The notes: generated from the letters alone by a model not told the origin. A stretch of DNA of 64,000 nucleotides from UBA7960 sp964348755 (GCA_964348755.1 CAYGDW010000005.1:7409-71408); one strand, 5' to 3'. Shown: positions 42,122 to 51,584, counted from the first letter of the stretch. A program made the numbers and translations.

Positions 42122-43423
42122 ATGAAACTGGCCAATAAGGCAGATGTGCTACTTGGATTGCAATGGGGCGATGAGGGCAAGGGTAAGATTGTAGATGTGC
42201 TTACCCCGAAATACCAGTTGATTGCCCGTTTTCAGGGTGGCCCTAACGCTGGCCATACCCTCGAATTTGAAAATCGAAAATATGTTCTGCATACCATTCC
42301 TTCAGGAATCTTTCATCGGGGCAACAAAAACTTAATTGGAAGCGGGGTAGTAATTGACCCATGCATTTTTAGCAAGGAACTCGACCACCTTGGTATAAAA
42401 CAGAACCAAATTTACAATAGTTTGCTTATTTCGACCCGGGCACACCTTATAACCCCGGGTCACCGACTGCTCGATGCCGCCAACGAAACCGCCAAAGGGC
42501 AGAAAAAAATTGGAAGCACCCTCAAGGGCATTGGTCCAACTTATACCGACAAAATTGCCCGCAGCGGCATTCGCTTGTGCGATTCGCTCAATCCGGGCTT
42601 TGAAATTCAATACCACGATTTGAAAGAAACACACCTGCGTCAGGTCCGCGGTCTTGGCTTTTCGAAGAATGACTTTAAAATTGAATGCATGCCATTCGAT
42701 GATTACGAAAAGCAATGGTTCCTGGGTTTAAAGCGAATCCACCAGTTACAACTTGTTGAAAGCGAAGTTTACATAAACCAGGCCCTCGACAGCGGTATGA
42801 GTGTCCTGGCCGAAGGCGCCCAGGGCACACTGCTCGATATTGACTTTGGCTCTTATCCTTTCGTAACCTCAAGCAACACCATTGCCGCAGGCGCCTGTAC
42901 AGGCCTCGGTCTTGCACCCGCAAGAATTGGTGAGGTGTTTGGCATTTTTAAAGCCTATTGCACTCGCGTGGGAAGTGGGCCATTCCCCACCGAACTCTTT
43001 GATGAAAATGGCGAAATCCTTCGCAAAACCGGCAACGAGTACGGTTCAACTACCGGACGTCCGCGTCGTTGCGGATGGCTCGACCTGCTCGCACTCAAAT
43101 ATGCCGTTATGATCAACGGCGTTTCAAAACTAATAATGACAAAAGTTGATGTGCTCAGCCAAATGGAGCAGTTCAAGGTCTGTGTGGGCTACAACTACAA
43201 TGGCAAAATGGTGGAGTATTTGCCTTCCTCTTTTGAACCAGAAAAACTTAAACCGGTGCTGATTGATTTTATGGGCTGGCATCTCGACCTGGCTGCATTT
43301 AAAAAAATTGAAGAACTGCCTGACCAGCTTCAGGCTTACCTGCACCTAATCGAAGATTTTGTAAAGGTGCCCATTGAAATTGTATCCACAGGACCTGACC
43401 GCACCCAAACCCTTTTCAGGTAA
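42122..43423 (+). CDS. purA: Adenylosuccinate synthetase
   Basis: 433 residues, normal length. It joins IMP and aspartate with GTP in the first AMP-specific step. Key blocks: LLGLQWGDEGKGKIVD (phosphate loop and catalytic Asp), RFQGGPNAGHTL (catalytic His), GSTLKGIGPTYTDK, EGAQGTLLDIDFGSYPFVTSS, RVGSGPFPTEL and the GTP/base-binding STGPDR near the end. A methyltransferase gene follows after 20 bases on the same strand. Confidence 0.97.
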   Translation: MKLANKADVLLGLQWGDEGKGKIVDVLTPKYQLIARFQGGPNAGHTLEFENRKYVLHTIPSGIFHRGNKNLIGSGVVIDPCIFSKELDHLGIKQNQIYNSLLISTRAHLITPGHRLLDAANETAKGQKKIGSTLKGIGPTYTDKIARSGIRLCDSLNPGFEIQYHDLKETHLRQVRGLGFSKNDFKIECMPFDDYEKQWFLGLKRIHQLQLVESEVYINQALDSGMSVLAEGAQGTLLDIDFGSYPFVTSSNTIAAGACTGLGLAPARIGEVFGIFKAYCTRVGSGPFPTELFDENGEILRKTGNEYGSTTGRPRRCGWLDLLALKYAVMINGVSKLIMTKVDVLSQMEQFKVCVGYNYNGKMVEYLPSSFEPEKLKPVLIDFMGWHLDLAAFKKIEELPDQLQAYLHLIEDFVKVPIEIVSTGPDRTQTLFR

Positions 43424-43443
43424 TAAGCTGTAAATCTGCTATT

Positions 43444-44280
43444 ATGAGCCGCTTGCTCCGCAAATTGTATTACCTTTTGCATCCAAGGCAAAGGCGGTTA
43501 ATTAGGCGACTAATATTTTTACCCATCGATACAGTGGAAAGGATTTTGAAAAAACGCCCTCCTCTGGTACCACCCCGAGGCAAAATATTTGTGGGCCAGG
43601 GCAATTTTGTTGAAATTGGCGACACCTTGCTACAACAACTTCAAAGTCATTGCCACCTTAAGCCCCATCACCGTGTGCTCGATGTAGGTTGCGGCATTGG
43701 TCGCATTGCCAGGCCTCTCGCAGGTTTTCTTAACGAAAAGGGTAGCTACAAAGGCTTCGATATTGTTGAAGAGGCAATTGACTGGTGCAAAAACAATTAT
43801 GCCCGATACTCAAATTTCCGGTTTCTTTACACTCCGCTGCAAAACGACCTGTACAACCTTTCAACTTCCAAAAGGGCATCCGACTTTTATTTCCCTTACA
43901 GGGATAACGAATTCGACCTGGTTATACTTACCTCTGTTTTTACCCACATGCAGCCCACTGATGTGGCACATTATCTTAAAGAAATAGGAAGGGTGATGAA
44001 ACCCGGTGCCTATTGCCTTGCAACCTTTTTTATTATAACCCCAGCCTCCGAACAGCATTTAAATGAAACCAAAAAACCTTTCTTCAGATACCGGTACGGG
44101 CATTTTTTCCTGCACAACCCCAGGGTAAAAGATGCCAATATCGCATTCAAGATGGATTATATTCATTCCCTGATCAAAGAAGCAGGCCTCAGAATAGATC
44201 AGTTTTACCCTGGCTGGTGGGCTGATAAGTCAAAAGTGCAATGCCTTAATTTTCAGGATGTATTGATTGTTAGAAAATAA
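43444..44280 (+). CDS. Class I SAM-dependent methyltransferase
   Basis: 278 residues. A basic N-terminal 60 residues (RRLIRRLIFLP) precede a Rossmann methyltransferase domain with the SAM motif VLDVGCGIGRIARPLAG (about 79-95), the acidic GFDIVEEAIDWCKNNY and the later FDLVILTSVFTHMQPTDVAHYLKEIGRVMKPGAYCLATFF. The substrate is not evident; the basic start could bind nucleic acid or a membrane surface. It is probably co-transcribed with purA. A repeat element lies directly downstream. Confidence 0.85.
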   Translation: MSRLLRKLYYLLHPRQRRLIRRLIFLPIDTVERILKKRPPLVPPRGKIFVGQGNFVEIGDTLLQQLQSHCHLKPHHRVLDVGCGIGRIARPLAGFLNEKGSYKGFDIVEEAIDWCKNNYARYSNFRFLYTPLQNDLYNLSTSKRASDFYFPYRDNEFDLVILTSVFTHMQPTDVAHYLKEIGRVMKPGAYCLATFFIITPASEQHLNETKKPFFRYRYGHFFLHNPRVKDANIAFKMDYIHSLIKEAGLRIDQFYPGWWADKSKVQCLNFQDVLIVRK

Positions 44281-44332
44281 TTATTCAAGCGAACCAATTA
44301 TTTTAAGCTGCACCTCCATATTTGTTCCTTTT

Positions 44333-44536
44333 ACAATATTGTCCGATAAAGTAAAAAGGGGGAGAATTTTATGCAAGAGATTCCTCACTACGTTCAGAAT
44401 GACAGTCAGTTAGCTTATTATTAAGGGGGTATGTGGCGGCGAAGCCGCCACATACCCCCCAAATTGCCAAAATCATAGAAAATCCTGTCATTTACAGCGG
44501 AGCGAGAAATCCTGTAATTTTTGTCGGCCAGCAGTG
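44333..44536 (-). repeat. Dispersed intergenic repeat element, copy 2 (inverted)
   Basis: About 204 bases in the 422-base gap between the methyltransferase and rubrerythrin genes, in the opposite orientation to copies 1 and 3. It contains ATTGTCCGATAAAG at the left, the arm GATTCCTCACTACGTTCAGA and, at the right, AGCGGAGCGAGAAATCCTG. The central hairpin at 44425-44459 is a perfect 16-bp stem with a GAA loop (core TGTGGCGGC/GCCGCCACA). The rest of the gap holds only a weak rubrerythrin promoter region. Confidence 0.78.
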
Positions 44537-44619
44537 TTACTTTTATTTAATCTGGTTATAAATAGCGCCAAAAATGGCATTTCGAAAGTTGTCGAAAGAG
44601 AAATGGCAACATTTTCCAT

Positions 44620-44627
44620 TATTTTTG
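44620..44627 (+). promoter_or_regulatory. Candidate -7 box of the rubrerythrin gene
   Basis: TATTTTTG, an exact TAnnTTTG match, 75 bases upstream of the start. Unusually for this window the gene also has a strong ribosome-binding site (AAGGAG, 44690-44695). Confidence 0.4.
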
Positions 44628-44702
44628 TCCTTTGCGCGAAAGCGGCCCCGTGATTGAAAGACATTTCAAACTGAATTATAATTTATTGAAGGAGAATTTA
44701 TT

Positions 44703-45284
44703 ATGGAGACAAAAAGCATTAAAGGAACCCAGACTGAGAAGAATCTTTTGAAGTCATTTGCAGGCGAATCGCAGGCGGCTCGCCGTTACGAAATGTACGC
44801 CAAGGTTGCCAGGCAGGAAGGCTACGAGCAGATTGCAGCCTTTTTTCAGGAAACTGCCGATCAGGAGCGTCAACATGCCAAAATGTTCTACAGCTACCTT
44901 GAGGGCGGCATGGTAGAGATTACCGCCAGCTATCCGGCCGGAACCGTTTCAACCACCGATGAGAATTTGCTTCATGCTGCCCAGGGCGAAAATGAAGAAT
45001 GGACAATGTTATACCCTAAGTTTGCCAGAATTGCCGAAGAAGAAGGTTTTAAGCGAATTGCCACCACCTTTAAGCTAATTGCCGCTGCAGAAAAAAACCA
45101 CGAGGAGCGTTATCTTAAACTACTTTCCAGGGTTAAAGACGGATCTGTTTTTCAGCGGCCCGAAAAAATTAAGTGGTATTGTCGCAAGTGCGGTTATATT
45201 TACGAAGGCGAAAAGGCTTTGAAAAACTGCCCCACCTGCCAGCACCCGCAGGCTTATTTTGAGGAGTGGGTTGAGAATTACTAA
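44703..45284 (+). CDS. Rubrerythrin
   Basis: 193 residues. An N-terminal ferritin-like four-helix domain (about 1-145) carries the di-iron Glu and His ligands (FAGESQAARRYEMYA, TADQERQHAKMFY, GENEEWTMLYPKFARIAEEEGF, AAAEKNHEERYLKLL). A C-terminal rubredoxin domain (about 155-193) has CRKCGYIYEG and CPTCQHP, four Cys for one Fe. It reduces hydrogen peroxide in anaerobes and microaerophiles. The strong Shine-Dalgarno suggests high expression. A hairpin terminator lies 150 bases downstream. Confidence 0.96.
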   Translation: METKSIKGTQTEKNLLKSFAGESQAARRYEMYAKVARQEGYEQIAAFFQETADQERQHAKMFYSYLEGGMVEITASYPAGTVSTTDENLLHAAQGENEEWTMLYPKFARIAEEEGFKRIATTFKLIAAAEKNHEERYLKLLSRVKDGSVFQRPEKIKWYCRKCGYIYEGEKALKNCPTCQHPQAYFEEWVENY

Positions 45285-45433
45285 GGCTCAATAAGCGTCA
45301 TTAATTTATTGATTTACCTCGAGGGTTATAAGCCCACTTACAAAGCCCCCGAAATTGGCATATAGTAAAAATTGTAAATAGCTGTAGGTCAGGTTTCAGG
45401 TCAATTATTTACAGTACGGTAATTGCTTACAAT

Positions 45434-45470
45434 ACGGATAATCACAAATCGAGAAGTGGTTATCCGTTTT
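45434..45470 (+). terminator. Terminator after rubrerythrin
   Basis: ACGGATAATCAC - N10 - GTGGTTATCCGT forms a 12-bp stem with one G-T pair, followed by TTT on the plus strand. The convergent E1 gene ends 70 bases further on. Confidence 0.65.
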
Positions 45471-45539
45471 GTTGTTAAAATTTTGATGAAGCGAATAATC
45501 CCGAACCGAATTAGATAGCCCCAAAGTTTTCTTTTTCTT

Positions 45540-47942
45540 TTAAAAAATCTCCGGATACTTGTCAGGATTGTATTGGTGCATAAGTCCATAAATCTTTTCG
45601 AACACGTCTTCGGCATTTGGGTTTGAGAAATAGTCGCCGTCGGTGCTGTAAGCTGCGCGGTGCTCGCGTGCTGTTATGGTCCCTGGCTCGGCATCAAGGT
45701 AAAGATAACCACCCTGCTCCTCAAGTACTTTTTGCATCATGTAAGCCGTGGCGCCTCCGGGCACATCCTCATCAAAAAACACAATCTTGTTGGTCTTTTT
45801 GAGTGATTCCACAATAGTGTGATGAATATCGAAGGGAATTAGCGACTGTACATCAATTAGTTCGACTGACACATTGTAATCTCTGAGTTGGTCTATTGCA
45901 TCCATTGCAATTCTTACGCACGAGCCGTACGTTACCAAAGTAACATCCAGGCCTTGGTTCAGGATTTCTGGTTTTCCAAGGCTAATAGTAAATTTGCCAA
46001 TGTTTGAGGGTAGTTTTTCTTTAAGGCGGTATCCGTTTAGGGGCTCAATTACAATGGCGGGGTCGTCGCAAAGCATCAGGGTGTTGTAAAATCCGGCTGC
46101 GCGGGTCATATCGCGCGGAACCAGCACATGCACCCCTCGCACTGAGTGTAGTAACATACCCATTGGGCTTCCCGAGTGCCAAATGCCTTCGAGGCGATGG
46201 CCGCGGGTACTAACAATAAGCGGGGCTTTTTGGCCGCCTACCGTGCGATAGCGTAAGGTGGCCAGGTCGTCGCTAAGTACCTGAAGGCCATAAAGCAGGT
46301 AGTCGAAGTATTGAATCTCAGCAATAGGGCGCAGGCCACGCATGGCCATACCAAGTCCTTGCCCTATAATGGTGGCTTCGCGTATGCCGGTATCGGCAAT
46401 TCGCAGCTGGCCATATTTCTTTTGAAGCCCTTCGAGGGTTTGGTTTACCCCGCCAATATTGCCCACATCCTCGCCAAAGATCATTGCCGCGGGGTATATG
46501 CCAAATATTTGGTCGTAATTGGCCAAAAGTATTTCGCGACCATTTACCAGGGGTGCATCATCAGCATATACAGGCGGTACTTCCTTTAGCTTCATGGGCG
46601 AAAGCGCTGACTCACTGTAAAGGTGCGAGCTGTAGCGCCTGAGATTGTCGGCCAGCGACTCTTTGAGCCAATTCTGCACCTTTAGCTTAAGCGATTCTTC
46701 GCTCACACAGTTGTGGCAGATCAGCCGCAGAATTTTCTTAGCCGCAGAGGTAATATCCTTGCGGATGGGTTCGCCAATACGACCCAAGTCTTTTATCAGG
46801 CTGTCAATTTTTTCCGATTTGCGGCAGTTGCAGTTTTCAATGTTCACCAGTTTAATAAACTCCTGGCGCATCTGCAAAATGGGTTTCTGGAAGTTATCCC
46901 AGGCATTCTTGCGGGCTTCCTTTACCCTGATTGCGGCGTTTTTCTCTATTTGGTCAAGTTCGTGGGCAGTAGCAATGCCTTTGTTTATGATCCACAGGCG
47001 CATCTGGCTAATGCAGTCATATTCTTTTTCCCATTCCAGTCTTACCTTGCTTTTGTAGCGCTCGTGCGATCCTGAGGTTGAGTGCCCTTGTGGCTGGGTA
47101 ACCTCAGTAATGTGAAACAAAACTGGCACATGCTTCTTGCGTGCAAGGGCAACTCCATCCTGGTAAATTTTAACAAGGGCCTGATAGTCCCAGGCCTTTT
47201 CGCGGAAAATATAAATGCCTCTTTCCCCATTTTCTTTTATTTGCATTCCGGTTAGCGCTTCGGAGATGCTATTTTTGGCTGTTTGGTGTTCTCGTGGCAC
47301 GCTTATGCCGTAGCCATCGTCCCATACCGACATTGCCAATGGTACCTGCAGCACTGCTGCAGCGTTGATGGTTTCCCAGAAATGCCCTTCGCTGGTGCTG
47401 GCATCGCCAATAGTGCCAAATGCCACCTCATTGCCATTATTGCTAAACTTTTTGAAGTCGTAGAGACCCTTCTCTTCCCTGAAAATTTTCGAAGCAAGGG
47501 CCAGCCCAAGCAGTCGTGGCATTTGCCCAGCGGTAGGGGAGATGTCGGCCGAGGAATTTTTCTGTTTGGTAAGGTCTTTCCAGTTGCCATGATTGTCAAT
47601 GCTGCGCGTGGCAAAGTGGTTGTTCATCATGCGGCCCCCGTTGTCGGGGTTAAAAGCCAGGTCGGTGTCACCATAAAGCTGGCTGAAAAAGTTTTCGAGG
47701 GTTATCATGCCGGTGGCTAGCATAAAGGTTTGGTCGCGGTAGTAGCCCGAGCGCCAATCGCCATCTTTAAACGCCCTGGCCATGGCTAATTGTGGCACTT
47801 CTTTGCCATCGCCAAATATGCCAAACTTGGCTTTGCCGGTAAGCACCTCGCGCCGACCCGAAAGGCTTGCCTGCCGGCTTTCGCAGGCTATACGGTAATC
47901 AGTCAAAACCTCGATAATATACTCCTTTGTAAACTCTTTCAT
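45540..47942 (-). CDS. 2-oxoacid dehydrogenase E1, alpha-beta fusion
   Basis: 800 residues in one chain. The alpha half (about 1-440) has the thiamine diphosphate region GTIGDASTSEGHFWETINAA followed by VWDDGYGISVP, where the usual NN of the Mg-binding loop is DD. The beta half (about 465-800) has FGEDVGNIGGVNQTLEGLQKKYG, DTGIREATIIGQGLGMAMRGLRPIAEIQYFDY and a transketolase C-terminal domain (VTYGSCVRIAMDAI..VELIDVQSLIPFD). It decarboxylates pyruvate or a branched 2-oxoacid and passes the acyl group to E2. No E2 or E3 gene is near. Branched-chain versus pyruvate use cannot be decided. Confidence 0.93.
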   Translation of the reverse strand: MKEFTKEYIIEVLTDYRIACESRQASLSGRREVLTGKAKFGIFGDGKEVPQLAMARAFKDGDWRSGYYRDQTFMLATGMITLENFFSQLYGDTDLAFNPDNGGRMMNNHFATRSIDNHGNWKDLTKQKNSSADISPTAGQMPRLLGLALASKIFREEKGLYDFKKFSNNGNEVAFGTIGDASTSEGHFWETINAAAVLQVPLAMSVWDDGYGISVPREHQTAKNSISEALTGMQIKENGERGIYIFREKAWDYQALVKIYQDGVALARKKHVPVLFHITEVTQPQGHSTSGSHERYKSKVRLEWEKEYDCISQMRLWIINKGIATAHELDQIEKNAAIRVKEARKNAWDNFQKPILQMRQEFIKLVNIENCNCRKSEKIDSLIKDLGRIGEPIRKDITSAAKKILRLICHNCVSEESLKLKVQNWLKESLADNLRRYSSHLYSESALSPMKLKEVPPVYADDAPLVNGREILLANYDQIFGIYPAAMIFGEDVGNIGGVNQTLEGLQKKYGQLRIADTGIREATIIGQGLGMAMRGLRPIAEIQYFDYLLYGLQVLSDDLATLRYRTVGGQKAPLIVSTRGHRLEGIWHSGSPMGMLLHSVRGVHVLVPRDMTRAAGFYNTLMLCDDPAIVIEPLNGYRLKEKLPSNIGKFTISLGKPEILNQGLDVTLVTYGSCVRIAMDAIDQLRDYNVSVELIDVQSLIPFDIHHTIVESLKKTNKIVFFDEDVPGGATAYMMQKVLEEQGGYLYLDAEPGTITAREHRAAYSTDGDYFSNPNAEDVFEKIYGLMHQYNPDKYPEIF

Positions 47943-48003
47943 TTTTTGCCGTAATGGTTGATAAACAAGGTGAAGAAGGTTTTGTTTTTAGTATAAAAGA
48001 AAT

Positions 48004-48033
48004 GTAGCCCTGGTGGGGGCTACACAAAATTAA
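48004..48033 (-). terminator. Hairpin after the PspC gene
   Basis: GTAGCCC - N6 - GGGCTAC (48004-48023), about 60 bases beyond the PspC stop, followed on the minus strand by ATTTCTTTTATA. The T-run is interrupted, so termination may be partial. Confidence 0.5.
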
Positions 48034-48082
48034 TAAAATTGCATCATAAATTTTTTGTCCTTTCTTTGGCAAGTGAACAATC

Positions 48083-49747
48083 TCAGGCTGCTTTCGAACG
48101 GTTTATGGGTAGCTGCAAGCGGTTAAGTATGGTTACGGTTCCTGGCATGCCATAATTCATGGTAAGTTTTAGTGCGGGTGTTTTTTCGGGTTGGTGCAGT
48201 TGCGATGCCTCGTGCCTTAGGTACCAGCGTACATCAAGAGCATTCTTAAGCCCGTCTGTAACTTCAACAGGGGTATCTTCTGGTATATAAATTTCAATAA
48301 AGACCTTTTGCGCCCGCCAGCCATCAGATTTTTCGAAACTGAAGAATGGGTCGAATATGATGGTGTTGCCGTCCTGCACCAGGCCGTAGGTAATGCTCGA
48401 GGCATTGTCCATGGCAACCAGTGGGCTTATGCCCCTCGATTCCTTGGTTATCACAACTTTAATTTCGTTGGCCTGTGAGGTGCGTATGCGCAGGCGCGGT
48501 ATACCGTTACGTTGGCCGGTTTCGGTAAGCCAGAGTAAATCCCAGCGTGCAGCCTTTACTTCGCTGCCGGGGCTAATTCCCAATTCCCGAATTTTCTGCT
48601 CATCAACATCAAGAATAATTCGGCCTTGCGAAGGCATTTCAAGAATTATCTCCTGGGTAACGCTGCGCTGGCTCGAAAAGTTTCGGGCGCCGTTGAGCAA
48701 AACAAAAAGGCAAATGCCCAAACCCGCTACCCAAAGCATAAAAGCCACAAACCCAAAATACCTTACCTTTACATCAAACCCAAAGATAAGCCTTGCTCCC
48801 GAATATACCATGGCCAGAAACGGTATTCCAAGCAGAAGGATAATACCGATAACCGAAAGGTTGACAAAAGATTGGTTGTTGAAGAAAATTTCGGCAAGTG
48901 CTGGCAGTGAAAACATTCTAACGCCAAAGTCAGAATCTATCAAAACAGGGCCGCCCATCAGGGCTGAAGCAAAGCCCACCAGCAAAAACACCCCTAAAAA
49001 CATTAGGAACAAACCCACCAGCACGGCCACTACCTTAGCCAGGCCTCTGAAAAAGACTCCGGCCGATCTGGCGAAGCTTGCCCTTGACCCGTCTGAATCC
49101 ATCCTGAAATTTTTTTTTTGAAAAGTCTTTTGGGCTTCCTCCGAAAACTCATCAAGGTTTTTCCTAACCTCGCTCAGTTCCTCTTTAATGGTTTTTTCAA
49201 TGTTAGAAATATTTACCTTTTCTCCCCGCATTTCGAGCTTTTCGGCAGTTGTACGCGCTTTGGGCACTACAATCCAGAGTATAAGGTAGAGTAATGGCCC
49301 AAAACCATACACAAAGGTAAACAGTACGAAGGCAATGCGTATCCAGGTGGGGTCGAGTTGAAAATATGCCCCCAGACCTCCGGATACTCCGCCCAATATG
49401 GCGTTGTCGGGGTCGCGATACAACCGGCGCTGGGTTTTCTCGGTGCGAACTCTTTTGGCGGCCGGCTCGCCACTGTCCTCTGGTTCGCCGCCAATCTGGT
49501 CGGGCTCGCCAAGCTGGCGTATTACATCTTCTACATCCTTGAGGCTTACAACCTGCTTGCTGTCGCTAATTTTTTGCTGAAGGGTTTCGGCTATTCGGCT
49601 TTCAATATCAGCCATTATCTCGTCGCAGCCTTCGTCGGGCGTAAAATGACGGCGAACACTGGCCAGGTAATAGCCGAGCTTGTCATAAGCATCCTCGTCA
49701 ATATGGAATACTATGCCGCTTATGTTTACTGTCAGGGTCTTTTTCAT
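48083..49747 (-). CDS. PspC domain membrane protein
   Basis: 554 residues. The N-terminal 85 are soluble and include a segment MADIESRIAETLQQKISDSKQVVSLKDVEDVIRQLGEPDQ of the type found fused to PspC in Bacteroidota. The PspC domain is at about 105-165 (RRLYRDPDNAILGGVSGGLGAYFQLDPTWIRIAFVL, then a membrane helix). Four to five further helices lie between 235 and 365, and an exported beta-rich domain (about 370-550) follows. It is linked to envelope-stress responses. It is co-transcribed with and downstream of a PadR-type regulator, 165 bases apart. Confidence 0.88.
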   Translation of the reverse strand: MKKTLTVNISGIVFHIDEDAYDKLGYYLASVRRHFTPDEGCDEIMADIESRIAETLQQKISDSKQVVSLKDVEDVIRQLGEPDQIGGEPEDSGEPAAKRVRTEKTQRRLYRDPDNAILGGVSGGLGAYFQLDPTWIRIAFVLFTFVYGFGPLLYLILWIVVPKARTTAEKLEMRGEKVNISNIEKTIKEELSEVRKNLDEFSEEAQKTFQKKNFRMDSDGSRASFARSAGVFFRGLAKVVAVLVGLFLMFLGVFLLVGFASALMGGPVLIDSDFGVRMFSLPALAEIFFNNQSFVNLSVIGIILLLGIPFLAMVYSGARLIFGFDVKVRYFGFVAFMLWVAGLGICLFVLLNGARNFSSQRSVTQEIILEMPSQGRIILDVDEQKIRELGISPGSEVKAARWDLLWLTETGQRNGIPRLRIRTSQANEIKVVITKESRGISPLVAMDNASSITYGLVQDGNTIIFDPFFSFEKSDGWRAQKVFIEIYIPEDTPVEVTDGLKNALDVRWYLRHEASQLHQPEKTPALKLTMNYGMPGTVTILNRLQLPINRSKAA

Positions 49748-49912
49748 TTTTTTATTTTTTTTTGTTTGTTGATCTGGTGCAACGAATGTTACTGAAAATT
49801 CTTTTAGGAGTTACCAATGGGCTTATGATCGCTGCATTTCTTCAATCTTAATTTTTTGATTTAAAGTGCTTTTGTCTTGTTAAATTTAAAAAAATTAATG
49901 CAACTATATGCA

Positions 49913-50245
49913 TTATTTTTCTGGTGTGGTGGCTTTCCCAACGGCTTCAACCAGTTCAGCCCAGGTCTTGCGCAATTCCTCAAGAAATTTTTCACCCAGA
50001 AGGGTTACTTTGTAGTATTTACGGGGTGGACCGCCCGAGGATTCTTCCCAGCGGTACGATAGCAGGCCGTCGTTTTTGAGCCGCGTTAGCAGGGGGTAAA
50101 TGGTTCCTTCTACCACCAGCAGTTTCGACTCCTTCATGGCCTGTATCAAATCTGAAGCGTAGGCTTCTTTGGCCGATAAAAGCGAAAGAATGCACAGTTC
50201 GAGCACTCCTTTGCGCATTTGGGCCTTGGCATTTTCGAGGTTCAT
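49913..50245 (-). CDS. PadR family transcriptional regulator
   Basis: 110 residues: a winged helix of PadR type with KGVLELCILSLLSAKEAYASDLIQAMKES, VVEGTIYPLLTRLKNDGLLSYRWEESSGGPPRKYYKVT and a short C-terminal dimer helix. It sits directly upstream of the PspC gene on the same strand, a pairing seen widely in Bacteroidota. Its own promoter region carries a palindrome over the -33 element, so it most likely represses itself and the PspC gene until a signal, perhaps envelope damage, releases it. Confidence 0.92.
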   Translation of the reverse strand: MNLENAKAQMRKGVLELCILSLLSAKEAYASDLIQAMKESKLLVVEGTIYPLLTRLKNDGLLSYRWEESSGGPPRKYYKVTLLGEKFLEELRKTWAELVEAVGKATTPEK

Positions 50246-50269
50246 GTTTAAAGTTTAATGGATCTTTTA

Positions 50270-50300
50270 CAAAAGTAAATAAAATTTTAATACTATGCAA
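50270..50300 (-). promoter_or_regulatory. Promoter of the padR-pspC operon
   Basis: On the minus strand: TTG at 50300-50298, spacer of 20, exact -7 box TACTTTTG at 50277-50270. It is 25 bases upstream of the PadR start codon. Confidence 0.65.
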
Positions 50301-50309
50301 TACAAAGTA
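50291..50309 (-). promoter_or_regulatory. Probable PadR operator
   Basis: TACTTTGTATTGCATAGTA (minus strand) is a 19-bp near-palindrome lying over the -33 TTG of the padR promoter. A second half-site, CTACTTTG, occurs 31 bases upstream on the same strand at 50336-50343. A regulator bound here would block RNA polymerase. Confidence 0.5.
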
Positions 50310-50435
50310 GTAAAAAAAATTTATTACTGTGAAAAACAAAGTAGATTGTGTTGTAAGGCAGTGACATAACAAGCCGTTAATCAGCAATTTAACAGCTTAA
50401 GGCAGGAAAATTATTTTTATTAATTGATAATTCAA

Positions 50436-51584
50436 TTAAAGCTCGCAGGCACCGTGGCTAATGTTTACCTGGTAGAAAACGGGTTCTTTCCCGAATTTTT
50501 CCGCGAAAGCAGCTTTTGCTTTTTCTTTATAATTTTGGATGGCCTCGGATTTAATCAAAGTAATTGTGCATCCTCCAAATCCACCTCCCATCATACGCGA
50601 GCCCAGCACTCCACTGGTGTTTCGGGCCGTATCTACCAACAGGTCGAGTTCATGGCAGCTTACCATATATTTGTGTTGCAGGCCATGGTGCGACTGGTAC
50701 ATAAGTTTTCCAACGTGTTCAATCTGTCCCTGCTGTAGTGCCTTGCAGGTTTCTTCAACCCTTTGGTTTTCTTCGGTTACATATACGCATCTGAGAAAAA
50801 TTTCCTGGCCCAATATAGCCTTGTAAAGTTCCACATCTTTGGGGCGCACATCGCGCAGGCTTCTTACCCAGGGCATTTTCGACCGGAGCAGCATTACTCC
50901 TTCCTGGCACTTGTAGCGACGGCTGTTGTATTCTGAGGTGGCAAGGCTATGCTTTACCCGGGTGTCGGTAAGAAAAAATTCGAAACCCTTAAGTTCGAGG
51001 AGGAAAAGCTCGTGCTTTAGCGAACCGCAGTCGAGTTTTATTACATGGCCTTGCTGGCCGTGCAAACTGGCAAACTGGTCCATAATACCACATTTTACTC
51101 CGGCATGGTTGTGCTCGGCTCTTTGCCCAATTTTGGCCAATGTAAGTTTGTCAATGCCTAAGTTAAAGATGGAATTGAGCGCCAGGGCAAATGTGCATTC
51201 GAGGGCAGCCGATGATGAAAGGCCTGCTCCTGTTGGAATATCGCCTCCAAAGGCTGCTTCAAAACCTTTAATTTGGTGGCCATCGACCTGTAGTTCCTTT
51301 ATAACACCATAGGGATATTTGGCCCAATGAGGCAAATCATGGGCGGGGTGATTAACCTTAAACGCTACCGTTTGCTCAAAATCAACAGATGAAATAAGCA
51401 CCTTATTGTCGCTGCGCGGTCTTATGGCCAGATACATCCTTTTGTCAATGGCGGCAGGAAGCACAAGGCCGTTGTTGTAGTCGGTATGCTCGCCAATTAT
51501 ATTTATGCGACCCGGAGCGGCAAAAAACCGAAACTCATCACCATATTCTTTTCTGAATGCTTCTTTAACCTTTATGTCTTTCAT
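50436..51584 (-). CDS. galK: Galactokinase
   Basis: 382 residues from the ATG at 51584; the ATG at 51644 would add 20 residues upstream of the conserved start. A GHMP kinase: the galactose-binding signature GRINIIGEHTDYNNGLVLP (about 26-44), the ATP loop GDIPTGAGLSSSAALE, the catalytic Asp region KCGIMDQFASLHG and the C-terminal MMGGGFGGCTITLI. It phosphorylates galactose at C1 in the Leloir pathway. A sodium:solute symporter gene lies upstream on the same strand, 206 bases away, so the pair looks like uptake plus first step. Confidence 0.95.
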   Translation of the reverse strand: MKDIKVKEAFRKEYGDEFRFFAAPGRINIIGEHTDYNNGLVLPAAIDKRMYLAIRPRSDNKVLISSVDFEQTVAFKVNHPAHDLPHWAKYPYGVIKELQVDGHQIKGFEAAFGGDIPTGAGLSSSAALECTFALALNSIFNLGIDKLTLAKIGQRAEHNHAGVKCGIMDQFASLHGQQGHVIKLDCGSLKHELFLLELKGFEFFLTDTRVKHSLATSEYNSRRYKCQEGVMLLRSKMPWVRSLRDVRPKDVELYKAILGQEIFLRCVYVTEENQRVEETCKALQQGQIEHVGKLMYQSHHGLQHKYMVSCHELDLLVDTARNTSGVLGSRMMGGGFGGCTITLIKSEAIQNYKEKAKAAFAEKFGKEPVFYQVNISHGACEL

